DNA of 64,000 bases from Mycobacterium yunnanensis (GTDB lineage Bacteria > Actinomycetota > Actinomycetes > Mycobacteriales > Mycobacteriaceae): NCBI RefSeq assembly GCF_025823185.1, contig NZ_JACKVK010000008.1:1166312-1230311 (forward strand), read 5' to 3'. Every line of letters starts with the position of its first letter. Position 1 is the first letter of the stretch. Below the pieces are notes generated by a model. That model saw only the letters and a list, made by a program, of their open reading frames with translations, ran no database searches and was not told the DNA's origin. Of the stretch, positions 20,062-28,907 are shown in pieces. Both the position numbers and the translations under genes were made by a program.

Positions 20062-21297
20062 GTGATCGACGGCCGAGTTCCCGTCGGCACGCGCCAGCTG
20101 GCCAGCCGCGCCCTGGGTCGGGTCGGCGCACGCGCGGGCAGTTCTCTGGCGTTTGGTGTCACGCTGGCCTTGGTGGCCCGACTGGTGACCTCGTCGGAGT
20201 TCGGCACCTTCATGCTGGCCTACTCGATCGGCCTTGCGGCAGGCATATTCGCCGGCGTCGGCGCCCCGACGCGCGTCCTTCGCGCGGGAACGGATCGTCA
20301 GCCCAGCCCGGGCTCGCTCTACGTCGTACATTCGGCACTCGTTGCGGTCTCCGGCGCCCTCCTCGGCCTCGCCTACTGGGTGCTAGCACCTCATCCTGCC
20401 GTCTACGCGGGTCTGCTTCTGGCCCTCGGCGACTCCTTCGTCAACTACACGGTGTCGCACATGACGGCCGTCGACCGGCATCGGGTGGCCAACCTGCTGC
20501 TGTTGTGGCACAGGGGGTTCGTGCTCCTGGTGGTCGGCCTCGAGTACCTAGTCGTCGGTCGCCTGAGTTTTACGCTGCTGGCGATGGCCCTGTGCGTCCA
20601 GGTCGTCGTCGCCCTCTGCATACCGATGTCGCTCGTGCTCGTCCGAGAATCGTTGGCCCAGTGGCGACATCCGTTCACGGGCGGCCTCGGGTACTGGAGT
20701 TACTCAATGTCCGCGCTACTGGGCCAACTCCAAATCCCAGTCCTTGCCGCGGTGACGTCGGCCACGACGGTCGCCAACTATTCGATTGCCGCCAAGGTGA
20801 TCGGGCCGATATCGATATTGACGGCCTCCGTGTCCGTCGTCGCCGTTCCCGAACTGGCCAAGCGCATCGAATCACCGGCTCGATTCCAGCGACTCTTTCA
20901 CTACCTCCTCGGGCTTGCGGGCATCTACCTGGCGCTGCTGGCACTCTCGGCATGGCCAATCGCCCACCTGGTGCTGTTGGTCGTGGGTTCGCAGTACGTG
21001 GACGCCACGCCGATCATCATCGCCATGGTGATCGGAGCTGGTCTCAGCGGTTGCTCGCAAGCATTCAATTCGCGTCTGCTGGCACTCGGGCGTCCCTCGT
21101 TGTCGAGCACCGCCATTATGGCCGGCGCCGTGGCTGCACTCGGCTTGCTGGCGGCACTGGGATCTACCGGGCTCGACACTTCGCTGTGGGTGGTTCCCGT
21201 GGCCGCCGAGGTCGTCGTCGTCGGCGTCATCGCGGTCGCCAGTTGGTCCGCCCGCCCCGCGAGCGCTCCGCCACGGCACACGAGGGTGGTCACATGA
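20062..21297 (+). CDS. Oligosaccharide flippase family protein (Wzx-like), module 1
   Basis: 411 residues with about 12 membrane segments (e.g. GSSLAFGVTLALVARLV, LLLWHRGFVLLVVGLEYLVV, IIIAMVIGAGLSG). The N-terminal pattern LASRALGRVGARAGSS..RLVTSSEFG is typical of PST/MATE-superfamily polysaccharide flippases. It would move lipid-linked repeat units outward for the Wzy-like protein. The GTG at 20062 has GGGGGAG upstream; the stop overlaps the next start. Confidence 0.85.
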   Translation: MIDGRVPVGTRQLASRALGRVGARAGSSLAFGVTLALVARLVTSSEFGTFMLAYSIGLAAGIFAGVGAPTRVLRAGTDRQPSPGSLYVVHSALVAVSGALLGLAYWVLAPHPAVYAGLLLALGDSFVNYTVSHMTAVDRHRVANLLLLWHRGFVLLVVGLEYLVVGRLSFTLLAMALCVQVVVALCIPMSLVLVRESLAQWRHPFTGGLGYWSYSMSALLGQLQIPVLAAVTSATTVANYSIAAKVIGPISILTASVSVVAVPELAKRIESPARFQRLFHYLLGLAGIYLALLALSAWPIAHLVLLVVGSQYVDATPIIIAMVIGAGLSGCSQAFNSRLLALGRPSLSSTAIMAGAVAALGLLAALGSTGLDTSLWVVPVAAEVVVVGVIAVASWSARPASAPPRHTRVVT

Positions 21298-22055
21298 TGA
21301 GAGTTCGACGGCCACGCGTCGACGGGGCGTTGATCGCTCTGCGGCTGAGCAAGCTCTCGTGGTTGATGCGTCGTCGGAATCGGTGGACCCTGCTGCGTCG
21401 CGGCGTGGCCCCGTCGTTGGAACACGACGACCTGTTGGCGGGTCGACACTACGAAACCGTCGTCGACGTCGGCGCCAACCTTGGCCAGTTCGCAATCTGG
21501 GCAGTCGAGGCCCTCGGGGCACGGCGAATCGTCTGTGTAGACCCACTCCCAGACGTCGGCGCACGACTATCCGCCACCGCCGCGCAGCTACACGACTGCC
21601 ACGTCGAGATCGTCAACGCCGCCCTCGGTTCGCGCCAGGGCAGTCGAACCTTGCACATCACCGCGGCATCGGACAGTTCGTCCCTGCTTGCGGTGGCTCC
21701 GACTCAGGGCTCGCGGCACGCGCTTCGGGAGGTGGCAAGCCCCGAGGTCGACGTTCTCGTCGGTGACGACGCCCTACTCGAACTCGCACCCCTGCATCGC
21801 CCGCTCCTGGTGAAGATCGACGTGCAAGGATCGGAATCCGAGGTCCTGCAGGGTCTCACCGAAGTGCTGGGTCGAGCCGACGCAGTGCTGGTCGAAGTGT
21901 CGTTCGCCGACGTCTACGTCGGCCAATCCGACGCATCCGACGTCATCCAGACGATGCTGGACGCAGGGTTTGCGCTCAGTGGCATCGCTCGCGTGCCCGG
22001 AAGCCGCCCCACGTGGACTCTCGATCAAGCCGATCTGTTCTTCGAACGCCGTTGA
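21294..22055 (+). CDS. FkbM-family SAM-dependent methyltransferase
   Basis: 253 residues. SAM-binding VVDVGANLGQFAIWAVE, then VCVDPLPDVGARL, and the FkbM hallmark VKIDVQGSESEVLQGL followed by LVEVSFADVY. These enzymes O-methylate sugars; the context suggests methylation of the repeat unit of this locus. Starts with ATGATG overlapping the flippase stop by 4 bp and is 6 bp from the next gene. Confidence 0.87.
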   Translation: MMRVRRPRVDGALIALRLSKLSWLMRRRNRWTLLRRGVAPSLEHDDLLAGRHYETVVDVGANLGQFAIWAVEALGARRIVCVDPLPDVGARLSATAAQLHDCHVEIVNAALGSRQGSRTLHITAASDSSSLLAVAPTQGSRHALREVASPEVDVLVGDDALLELAPLHRPLLVKIDVQGSESEVLQGLTEVLGRADAVLVEVSFADVYVGQSDASDVIQTMLDAGFALSGIARVPGSRPTWTLDQADLFFERR

Positions 22056-22061
22056 CGCGCA

Positions 22062-23072
22062 ATGGACATCATGATGATCGGACCGGTTCCGCCGCCGGTG
22101 GACGGGCGCGCTCAAGCGACTCGCTGGTTGGTCGACGCGCTGCAGGACGACGGGCACGGCGTCAGGATCGTCGACACGCAGGTCGGCATCCTGACCAAGA
22201 TGCGTCGCTGCCTGTGGGCCGCCGTATCCATCGTCTGGGGTACTCCGCCGGACCGAGTACTCGTAGTGGCCTCGGGTGAGATCGGCGTTCTGGCAGAGTC
22301 GATTCCGCTTCTCGCAACGCGGTTGCGTCGAGTTTCGACGTCTCTCGTTCACCACTCCGCGCACTACGTGCGAGCGGATTCAGCCCTGATGCGGTTGGCG
22401 CTCGCGGTCGGCGGGCCCGGACTACGGCACGTGGTGCTGGACCGTGCGATGGGCGACGCCTTGGCGCGGAGATACGACATCGATCCGACGAAGGTCGTCG
22501 TGGTCGACAACGCAGGCCTAATGCCGGTGGCACCACCTTCCCGCCCGGCACACCGGTCGGGGGCAGTGCACGTGTCGAACCTGTCGCAGGCGAAGGGACT
22601 CGGCGCCGTGTTGGAGGTGGCAGACAGGACCGGCGTCCACGTCACCTTGATCGGTAGTGCGCCGCCTTCGGCGACCGTGGTCCTCGACGACGCCCGTCGG
22701 CGCGGCGTGCGCTTCGACATGCTGGGACCGCTTCACGGCGAGCCCAAACGGCAGGCCCTGCTTGGCGCGCGATGCTTCGTCTTTCTCTCTAGCTACCACC
22801 ACGAAGCTCAGCCATTAGTGCTGTACGAAGCCGCGGAAGCTGGCTGCGTACCCATCGCTTGGCGCATCGGCTGGATAGGGGAACAGTTGCAGCGACTGGG
22901 ACTTGGTGACCACGCATTGACCCCGGGAGATGTCGCGGGGGCAGCGCACCTCGTCGAGGAGATAACGGCCATGGACGACATGTCCTTCGAGCACCTTTCC
23001 ACCCGGGTGCGGGCGGCATTCGAAACACACCACGCCTCGACCGCCTCCCATTTTCGATCGGTAGTGGAATGA
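22062..23072 (+). CDS. GT4-like glycosyltransferase
   Basis: 336 residues, GT-B type. N-terminus MIGPVPPPVDGRAQATRWLV is the usual first-strand loop. Later VHVSNLSQAKGLGAVLEVA, GPLHGEPKRQALLGARCFVFLSSYHHEAQPLVLYEAAEAGC contains the Glu-containing nucleotide-sugar region. Cytoplasmic, adds one sugar of the repeat; specificity is unknown. Its stop overlaps the glycoside hydrolase start by 4 bp. Confidence 0.8.
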   Translation: MDIMMIGPVPPPVDGRAQATRWLVDALQDDGHGVRIVDTQVGILTKMRRCLWAAVSIVWGTPPDRVLVVASGEIGVLAESIPLLATRLRRVSTSLVHHSAHYVRADSALMRLALAVGGPGLRHVVLDRAMGDALARRYDIDPTKVVVVDNAGLMPVAPPSRPAHRSGAVHVSNLSQAKGLGAVLEVADRTGVHVTLIGSAPPSATVVLDDARRRGVRFDMLGPLHGEPKRQALLGARCFVFLSSYHHEAQPLVLYEAAEAGCVPIAWRIGWIGEQLQRLGLGDHALTPGDVAGAAHLVEEITAMDDMSFEHLSTRVRAAFETHHASTASHFRSVVE

Positions 23073-24226
23073 CCGATCCGCTCGGCGGTCGCGCCACCCG
23101 ATCGGATGCGTGGTGTGGAGCCCCAGCCATTCCGACGAGAGCGAGGAACGTGGACGGGCCCCGGTGTATTCGAACGCGTCTCAGGTCGAGCGGTGTGGTC
23201 GCGCTCGTGACGGGTCTCGTGGCGTCCGCACCCGCCTGCGGGTTCAACCCCGCGGCGGAGGCCGAGACGTCGATGGTGCCGCTATCCGAGCAGGTCGTCG
23301 GCATCTCCACCGTCGCAACGATGCAGCCAGGCACCGACATCGGCCGTGAGGTCGACGCCATTGCGAGCGTCGGTGTCAACGCCATTCGGGTGTCCGCGAA
23401 GTGGAACCTCATCGAGCCCGATCGCGGCGGGCCACTTCGGTGGGGGCCCCTCGATGCCGCGGTGCGCGCGGCTCGGGAGCACGGACTGCGACTGACGATG
23501 ACACTCGAAGGCCCCGCGCCGCGATGGGCGCAGGACCCGTCGGCGGACCCCGCGGCGAACGGGAACCCACCTCTGGACGCGAACGACTTCGGCCGCTTCG
23601 CCGAGGCGGTCGCACGCCGTTACTCCGATGCGACCACTGTCTGGGAGATTTGGAACGAGCCGAACATCCCGCACTATCTCGATCCCCCTACGGTGGCAAC
23701 GTACATACCCCTTCTGCAACAGGCATTCTCAGGAATTCGCCGTGCCGGAAGCGTCGCGCCGGTCCTCACTGGGGGAACGTCGAGCAATCTTGCCGGCACC
23801 CGGGACATCGACTTCATTCGGCAGCTCTACGACGGTGGCGCGCAGACTTACTTCGACGGGATCGCGCTGCATCCGTACACATTCCCGCTGCCGCTGTCAT
23901 TCTCCGAAGGGCAGGGCTCGATCGTCGACGAGGTACGGCAGTTGATGCGGTCTCGCTCCGACGATGGAAAGAAGGTCTGGATTACCGAATTTGGGCAACC
24001 CACGGGCAGCACGACGGATTCGGTGAGCGAAGACGATCAGGCACGCATTCTCTCGGACGCGATCCGTGAGTCACGCGAGGTTCCGTGGATCGGCGGCTTC
24101 TTCATCTTCAACACGGTGGACCTCGTCGTGGAACCGTCCGACGAGGATGTGTCCTTTGGACTCTTTCGACGCGATTACACACCCAAGCCGGCAGTCGACG
24201 AGGTTCGTGCGGTCCTCGACGAGTAG
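23069..24226 (+). CDS. Exported glycoside hydrolase, (beta/alpha)8 clan A type (GH5/GH39-like), module 1
   Basis: 385 residues. Catalytic acid/base Glu in VWEIWNEPNIP and nucleophile Glu in KVWITEFGQPTGS are both present, with IALHPYTFPLP between, as in clan GH-A retaining hydrolases. The N-terminal hydrophobic stretch VVALVTGLVASAPAC (Cys ~57) looks like a signal peptide with an imperfect lipobox. A GTG at 23150 would give a shorter, more normal signal peptide, but the ATG at 23069 overlaps the upstream stop. Likely trims or edits the polymer after export, as such enzymes do in many polysaccharide loci. Confidence 0.82.
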   Translation: MTDPLGGRATRSDAWCGAPAIPTRARNVDGPRCIRTRLRSSGVVALVTGLVASAPACGFNPAAEAETSMVPLSEQVVGISTVATMQPGTDIGREVDAIASVGVNAIRVSAKWNLIEPDRGGPLRWGPLDAAVRAAREHGLRLTMTLEGPAPRWAQDPSADPAANGNPPLDANDFGRFAEAVARRYSDATTVWEIWNEPNIPHYLDPPTVATYIPLLQQAFSGIRRAGSVAPVLTGGTSSNLAGTRDIDFIRQLYDGGAQTYFDGIALHPYTFPLPLSFSEGQGSIVDEVRQLMRSRSDDGKKVWITEFGQPTGSTTDSVSEDDQARILSDAIRESREVPWIGGFFIFNTVDLVVEPSDEDVSFGLFRRDYTPKPAVDEVRAVLDE

Positions 24227-24231
24227 CAATC

Positions 24232-25059
24232 TCAATCCGCGACTCGACCCTTGGCCAGCAACCCAAACGTATTGGGCGGTAGGCGGTTGCCGCCAAGCCC
24301 CTGAATCAGGGGCGATTGCGTCGAAAAGTAACGCATGACGTCCAGCGTCTCGAAACGCCTCTCGAACAGGTCGATCAACGCATGATCGTCCACGCCTTGG
24401 CGGACGACATGATATTCCACCAGGTCGGAGGGTTCGGTGTCGTCATACACACCACGAAGGCGTCGCCACCGTGTGGCCAGCCCCCGGCGCAGTTCTCCCT
24501 GAGTGAGGCGCCAGGCAAGATATGCACTCTGCGAAATGGTTCGTGCGTAAGCCCTTTGGCGTGGGTACCACAGCGGATCTTGGAATGTGAGGACGCATCC
24601 ACCAGGTCTCAACAGTTCGTCACAGATAGTTGTTACGGTGCCCACATAGTCCGGGATGTGGTGGATCACGGAGATCAGGAGCACCACGTCGTACTGACGT
24701 CCTAGACGGGTGGTTTCCTGGCCGTCCGGGTCGAACACCACGTCGACGTCGGGCACGCCTTGGAATCTTTGCTTCAAGCATTCGAAGCTGGCCCGTGACA
24801 TCTCGGTCACCGTTGGCGCGCCGCCTGCACGAAGCACCGTGTCGGTGAAAGATCCGTGTCCCGCACCCACTTCGAGAACATCGCATCGGGTCTGCCGCCG
24901 CAGAACGTCGCCTATTACCTCGTGGATTCGATCGTCGAGGCATGCGCGGATGGGGGCGTGACGAAGATGCGGGCTGCCGACCGTGTAGTCGTGACCGTCG
25001 CCGTGTGCCGAGTTCTGTGACTCCGTCACGGCTCTTCCGTCGTCTGGACTTGGAGTCAT
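24232..25059 (-). CDS. Class I SAM-dependent methyltransferase
   Basis: 275 residues from the ATG at 25059, preceded by GAAAGGG. SAM motif I is VLEVGAGHGSFTDTVL, motif II region YDVVLLISVIHHIPDYVGT and LRPGGCVLTFQDPL. It lies convergent to the glycoside hydrolase with 5 bp between stops and divergent from an acyltransferase. The substrate is not evident; a sugar of the glycan or a lipid is possible. The open frame continues 59 codons upstream without a better start. Confidence 0.8.
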   Translation of the reverse strand: MTPSPDDGRAVTESQNSAHGDGHDYTVGSPHLRHAPIRACLDDRIHEVIGDVLRRQTRCDVLEVGAGHGSFTDTVLRAGGAPTVTEMSRASFECLKQRFQGVPDVDVVFDPDGQETTRLGRQYDVVLLISVIHHIPDYVGTVTTICDELLRPGGCVLTFQDPLWYPRQRAYARTISQSAYLAWRLTQGELRRGLATRWRRLRGVYDDTEPSDLVEYHVVRQGVDDHALIDLFERRFETLDVMRYFSTQSPLIQGLGGNRLPPNTFGLLAKGRVAD

Positions 25060-25339
25060 CGAAACCCTTTCGCACGCAAAGGCACCAACCAACGCCGAAC
25101 TGGCATGAATCGTCCTCGATTGTCTCAGTCGAACGCGGAGTGAGGACTGAAATGGCCCATGAGCCGGGGCTGAATAGCGCGTCTTCAGCGAACGGTCGCG
25201 GCCCGGATTGGGAAGCTGGATCCGAACCAGAATCACAGCATGATTGGTAATCTCGGCTCACGTTCGCGGGTTGCGTCATTCGAGGGATCCTCCAACATTA
25301 CGGGCGCATCGTGCGGATTTCCGCTACGGGGAGGTGGTC

Positions 25340-26047
25340 ATGATGCGGCTCGTTCTCGAGGCGATCGTATGGATGTTGCCAGCAAATCGAATGAAGAACG
25401 CTCTGCTCCGGCGGTTCGGCCACCAGGTCGCGGATTCGGCCGTCATCGCCCCCAACGTCGTGCTGAACGTACGGCGGTTCGAGATTGGTGAAGACGTCCG
25501 CATCGGATTGCTCAACGTCTTTCGGGGTCTCGGCCTCGTACGTTTGGGCGACCACGTCATCATCAATTCGTGGAACTGGGTGTCGGCTTCACCGCAATTC
25601 CAACTCGTCGATCCGATGGCCGGCACGCTGGATTTGAGGTTTGGGGCGGGAATCACGAGCCGCCACTATCTGGATGCGTCCGGAACGATAATCATGGACC
25701 GTCACGCTCGGATTGGCGGCGGCCGCGCCTACGTGCAGACCCATGAGCCGGACTTCGAAACGAACAGTCAGACAGCCGGCCGTATCTTCATCGGCCACCA
25801 CGCTCTCGTGAGCTCGTGTGCGGTCATGTTGAAGGGGGCGCATCTTCCCCCGCGCTCGATCCTTGCGGCCAACTCGACCCTGTTGCCCACGAGCTCCGCG
25901 CCCGCTCCCGGCTTGTACGCCGGATCGCCGGCGAAGTGGAAACGAGAGCTCGATGGCGAATACTTCCGGTCGCCGGACCACGTGATGCGCGAGTTCGTCG
26001 TCGAAGGTGAGATGGGCCCTCTTACCGTGGAGAATACGTCGGCCTGA
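25340..26047 (+). CDS. Left-handed beta-helix (hexapeptide) acyltransferase
   Basis: 235 residues from ATG 25340, which follows GGGGAGGTGG. Hexapeptide-repeat pattern (APNVVLNVRRFEIGEDVRIG, IGGGRAYVQTHEP, HALVSSCAVMLKGAHLPPRSILAANSTLL) and the ending LYAGSPAKW are typical of O-acetyl/acyl transferases such as WcaF. His in QTHEPD may be catalytic. Probably acylates a sugar of the repeat unit. Stands alone between module 1 and module 2 on the plus strand. Confidence 0.82.
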   Translation: MMRLVLEAIVWMLPANRMKNALLRRFGHQVADSAVIAPNVVLNVRRFEIGEDVRIGLLNVFRGLGLVRLGDHVIINSWNWVSASPQFQLVDPMAGTLDLRFGAGITSRHYLDASGTIIMDRHARIGGGRAYVQTHEPDFETNSQTAGRIFIGHHALVSSCAVMLKGAHLPPRSILAANSTLLPTSSAPAPGLYAGSPAKWKRELDGEYFRSPDHVMREFVVEGEMGPLTVENTSA

Positions 26048-26058
26048 TTTCGGGCCGC

Positions 26059-26187
26059 CTAGGCCTGCTGCAGCAGGCGGTCGTACGCGCGGATTGCGGC
26101 CGGTGACCAGGTCGGGGGTGCCCGGGCCAGCACCGAGCCGCTGGTGAAGGCGCACCCACGTCGAAATGCGGTCCTGGGCCGCAGCGG
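26059..26187 (-). other. Short open reading segment, possible gene remnant
   Basis: A 42-codon frame ending in TAG reads PPTWSPAAIRAYDRLLQQA at its end, which looks protein-like, but it has no proper start and lies between the acyltransferase and the dehydrogenase. It may be the leftover C-terminus of a gene lost when the locus was assembled. Weak evidence. Confidence 0.2.
26063..26078. repeat. 16-bp perfect palindrome GCCTGCTGCAGCAGGC
   Basis: Starts 16 bp after the acyltransferase stop. It could fold as a 6-bp stem with TGCA loop and act as a weak terminator, or be a protein-binding site. No T-run follows on either strand. Confidence 0.3.
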
Positions 26188-26193
26188 TCAGAC

Positions 26194-26224
26194 TTGGAGT
26201 CGCGGGGGCAGGTGCTGTAATAAT
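26194..26224 (+). promoter_or_regulatory. Candidate SigA-type promoter giving a leaderless wecC-like mRNA
   Basis: TTGGAG (26194-26199), an 18-bp spacer and TAATAAT (26218-26224) match a housekeeping promoter. The ATG of the downstream gene begins 8 bases after the -10 box, so transcription would start at or very near the ATG, giving a leaderless mRNA, which is common in mycobacteria. Confidence 0.5.
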
Positions 26225-26231
26225 TTGAGGA

Positions 26232-27590
26232 ATGAGCGGTTTGCCAGCAAAGTACGACATTGGAATTGTGGGCCTTGGTTACGTAGGTCTCACCCTGGCT
26301 ACCGTGCTCGCCGAAGCGGGCAACTCGGTGATCGGTGTCGAGAAGCGCTCCGACCTCGTCGAGATGACCAACGCGGGCATCCCGCACTTCACGGAAACGG
26401 GCCTCCCGGACGCCCTTGCCGGCGTGACCCAGTCGAAGAAACTCGTCGCCGCGGAGGCCTTCGACGAGAGCTTCGGCTGCGACATCTACATCATCACCGT
26501 GGGTACGCCACTGTCTCCGGAAGGTGTTGCCCGGCTTGACATGATCGAGGCCGCGGCTCGCGACATCGCCTCCAACATGCAGGACGGTGCCCTCGTCATC
26601 CTCCGGTCGACTGTCAAGGTCGGCACGACCCGTGACGTGGTGTCACCGATCCTGGCCGCGAGCGGCAAGAAGTTCGACATCGCAATGTGTCCCGAGCGCA
26701 CCCTCGAGGGCAAGGCGTTGCAGGAATTGCGCGAGCTACCGCAAATCGTCGGCGCCGACGATCAGGCGACGGCCGATCGCGCCGCAGCGGTCTTCCGCAA
26801 ACTGACCAATTCCATCGTTCTCGTGTCCAGCATCGAAACTGCGGAAATCGCCAAACTGGTGAGCAACACCTTCCGCGACGTCCAGTTTGCCTTCGCCAAC
26901 GAAGTCGCCCGAGTGTGCGACGCGTTCGGCGTCAGCGCATACGAGGTCATCTCCGCGGGAAAGCTCGGGTACAGCCGGACCAACATCCCGCTACCGGGGC
27001 TCGTCGGCGGCCCCTGCCTCGAGAAGGACCCGCACATCCTGATGGAGAGCGCGCGCAGCCGCGGGATCGACATGGAGATCACGGCGGCGGGCCGCGTCGT
27101 GAACGAGCGCCAGCCCGACGAGACCGTCGCGTTCATCAGCGGCGAGATCAAGCGTCGGGGGCTGTCGGGCCCGCTCAAGGTCAACCTGGTCGGGATGGCC
27201 TTCAAGGGTTTGCCCGAGACCAGCGATTTGCGCGGCTCGATGTCGATCAAGGTGCTCGACGCCCTGAAGAAGGCACTCCCGGGTGCCGAGATCGGCGTGT
27301 ACGACCCGGTCACTGCGCAGGACGAGTTGGCCAAGGAGTTCCCGGAGGAGCGGAACTTCAGTCGACTGGGTGACGCCGTGAACGGGGCAGACGTCGTCGT
27401 GATCGGCAACAATCACCCGTCGCTCAAGACCATCTCGCCCAGGGCCATGAAGGAATTCATGAATCCCGACGGCTTCGTCTTCGACTACTGGAACCACTTC
27501 AGCCATCTGCCGGCGTCAGAACTCGGTGATTCGTACTTTGCCGTGGGCAAAGCCGGCGCCGTGGGTGCAGCGGAGCCAGTCCGTGGGTAA
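26232..27590 (+). CDS. Nucleotide-sugar dehydrogenase (UDP-ManNAc/UDP-GlcNAc dehydrogenase type)
   Basis: 452 residues. Oxidises the C6 of a UDP-sugar to the uronate with two NAD. NAD loop VGLGYVGLTLATVLAEAG, central CPERTLEGKALQELRELPQ, SNTFRDVQFAFANEVAR, and the catalytic Cys in GGPCLEKDP. The CPER segment favours the WecC/WbpA group (N-acetyl-hexosaminuronic acid) over UDP-glucose dehydrogenase. It gives module 2 an acidic sugar. First gene of its operon; it overlaps the epimerase by 8 bp. Confidence 0.88.
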   Translation: MSGLPAKYDIGIVGLGYVGLTLATVLAEAGNSVIGVEKRSDLVEMTNAGIPHFTETGLPDALAGVTQSKKLVAAEAFDESFGCDIYIITVGTPLSPEGVARLDMIEAAARDIASNMQDGALVILRSTVKVGTTRDVVSPILAASGKKFDIAMCPERTLEGKALQELRELPQIVGADDQATADRAAAVFRKLTNSIVLVSSIETAEIAKLVSNTFRDVQFAFANEVARVCDAFGVSAYEVISAGKLGYSRTNIPLPGLVGGPCLEKDPHILMESARSRGIDMEITAAGRVVNERQPDETVAFISGEIKRRGLSGPLKVNLVGMAFKGLPETSDLRGSMSIKVLDALKKALPGAEIGVYDPVTAQDELAKEFPEERNFSRLGDAVNGADVVVIGNNHPSLKTISPRAMKEFMNPDGFVFDYWNHFSHLPASELGDSYFAVGKAGAVGAAEPVRG

Positions 27591-28572
27591 GCGCGTCGTC
27601 GTCACCGGTGGGGGTGGCTTCATCGGCGCCTACCTGGTCAAGCGCCTGGTGCGCGACGGCTGGGACGTCGCGGTCGTCGACAACATGGTGCGCGGCGACG
27701 CCACGCGGTTCGCCGAGGTCGCCGATGACGTCGACCTCTACACGTGCGACGTGCGCGACCAAGCCGCTCTCGAGAAGGCGTTCGCCGGCGCCGAGGTGGT
27801 CATGCATCTCGCCGCCGTCAACGGCACCGAGAACTTCTACACGCAACCCGAACTCGTCCTCGAAGTGGGCATGCTGGGTGCGCTGGCCGTCGTCAACGCG
27901 GGCCGCGCCGCGGGTGTGCCCGACCTCGTGGTGGCCTCCACCGCTGAGGTGTACCAGACACCCGCCATCATCCCGACGCCCGAGACGATCCCGTTGATGC
28001 TGCCGGACAGCCTCAACCCGAGGTACTCCTATGGCGGGGGCAAGATCGTCAGCGAGCTGATCGCCTTCAACTATGGTCGCGAACACTATCGGCAGGTGCA
28101 GGTCTTCCGGCCGCACAACGTGTTTGGACCCAACATGGGGTGGAAGCACGTCGAGCCGCAGTTCATCATGCGTGCCTTGGCGGCGCAGGACGCACATCCA
28201 GAAGGCAAGGCGCCGTTCGACATTCAGGGTGACGGTTCTGAAACGCGATCGTTTTGCTACGTCGACGACGTCGTCCAAGGCATTCTCACCATGTACGACA
28301 AGGGCGGCCACCGAGAGATCTACCACATCGGTAGCGACGAAGAAGTCTCCATCCGTGACCTCGCGCAACGCATCGGATCCATCGTGGGCGTCGACCTCGA
28401 CATCCGGCCTGGCGAGATCAAGTACGGCGGAACACCACGTCGCTGCGCCGACATCACGAAGATGCGCGCGCTGGGATGGGCTCCGGTGACCGGATTGGAC
28501 GAAGGTCTCGAACGCACCGTGGCGTGGTACCGCGAGCACCGTGACGACGTGCCCGCCAACGACCTCATGTAG
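27583..28572 (+). CDS. NAD-dependent epimerase/dehydratase (SDR, nucleotide-sugar type)
   Basis: 329 residues. Rossmann motif VVVTGGGGFIGAYLVKRL, HLAAVNGTENFY, STAEVYQTP with the catalytic Ser/Thr, and YxxxK in RYSYGGGKIV. FRPHNVFGPNMGWKHVEPQF is typical of sugar epimerases. The GTG at 27583, inside the preceding gene's end, places the Rossmann strand at the N-terminus. Coupled to the dehydrogenase, so it may act on the uronate product, e.g. as an epimerase; the exact reaction is not evident. Confidence 0.85.
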   Translation: MGKRVVVTGGGGFIGAYLVKRLVRDGWDVAVVDNMVRGDATRFAEVADDVDLYTCDVRDQAALEKAFAGAEVVMHLAAVNGTENFYTQPELVLEVGMLGALAVVNAGRAAGVPDLVVASTAEVYQTPAIIPTPETIPLMLPDSLNPRYSYGGGKIVSELIAFNYGREHYRQVQVFRPHNVFGPNMGWKHVEPQFIMRALAAQDAHPEGKAPFDIQGDGSETRSFCYVDDVVQGILTMYDKGGHREIYHIGSDEEVSIRDLAQRIGSIVGVDLDIRPGEIKYGGTPRRCADITKMRALGWAPVTGLDEGLERTVAWYREHRDDVPANDLM

Positions 28573-28907
28573 CCGACCGCGGACGTGCGGGGGGCCGTTG
28601 CGGGCTCTACAGCTCACCGCGTGCCGCAGCTGTCGTGCGCTTGCCGAGGTCGGCCCACGTGCCCGAACGGGTGCCGGTCGAATCTGCCGCTACGATTGGT
28701 CCGGTGAAGCTCTCTTGGGGTGACGTGATCGAGTCCATCCCGGAGGCTCCGCGGCGGCCGCGCAGAGCGGCGCCGAATGCGTGCCCAGCCGACCTGCGGG
28801 AGTTTGCCGAGAGTTGAAACTACTCCCGCTTTGAGGTTTCATGGACGCAGCCACGGAGGGACGGAAACCGGTTTCGCAACCCGCCGAATAATACACCTGC
28901 GAGAGGG
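28573..28907. other. 335-bp intergenic region with repeated GAAAC/GTTTC half-sites
   Basis: No convincing gene; a short frame at 28704-28817 lacks recognisable features. The last 100 bases hold four GAAAC-type half-sites and a TAATAC hexamer at 28889-28894 that could be the -10 box of the next gene. Confidence 0.5.
28815..28875. promoter_or_regulatory. Candidate operator: TGAAAC-N15-GTTTCA plus palindrome GAAACCGGTTTC
   Basis: TGAAAC (28815-28820) pairs with GTTTCA (28836-28841); 22 bp later comes the perfect 12-bp palindrome GAAACCGGTTTC (28864-28875). The palindrome would overlap the -35 region if TAATAC at 28889 is the -10 box, a usual place for a repressor site. Confidence 0.45.

Noticed and set aside
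23101..23152. GTG at 23150 as the start of the first glycoside hydrolase
   Set aside because: It gives a neater signal peptide, but the ATG at 23069 overlaps the preceding stop as is usual in this operon; kept only as an alternative.
23731..23760. Possible transposon or integrase traces around the glycan locus
   Set aside because: No transposase, integrase, tRNA or flanking direct repeats were visible at either edge of the locus, so horizontal transfer is not shown.
28704..28817. Small frame starting VKLSWGDVIESIP upstream of the 28908 GT
   Set aside because: 37 codons, no family resemblance, and it precedes likely promoter elements; not enough to call a gene.
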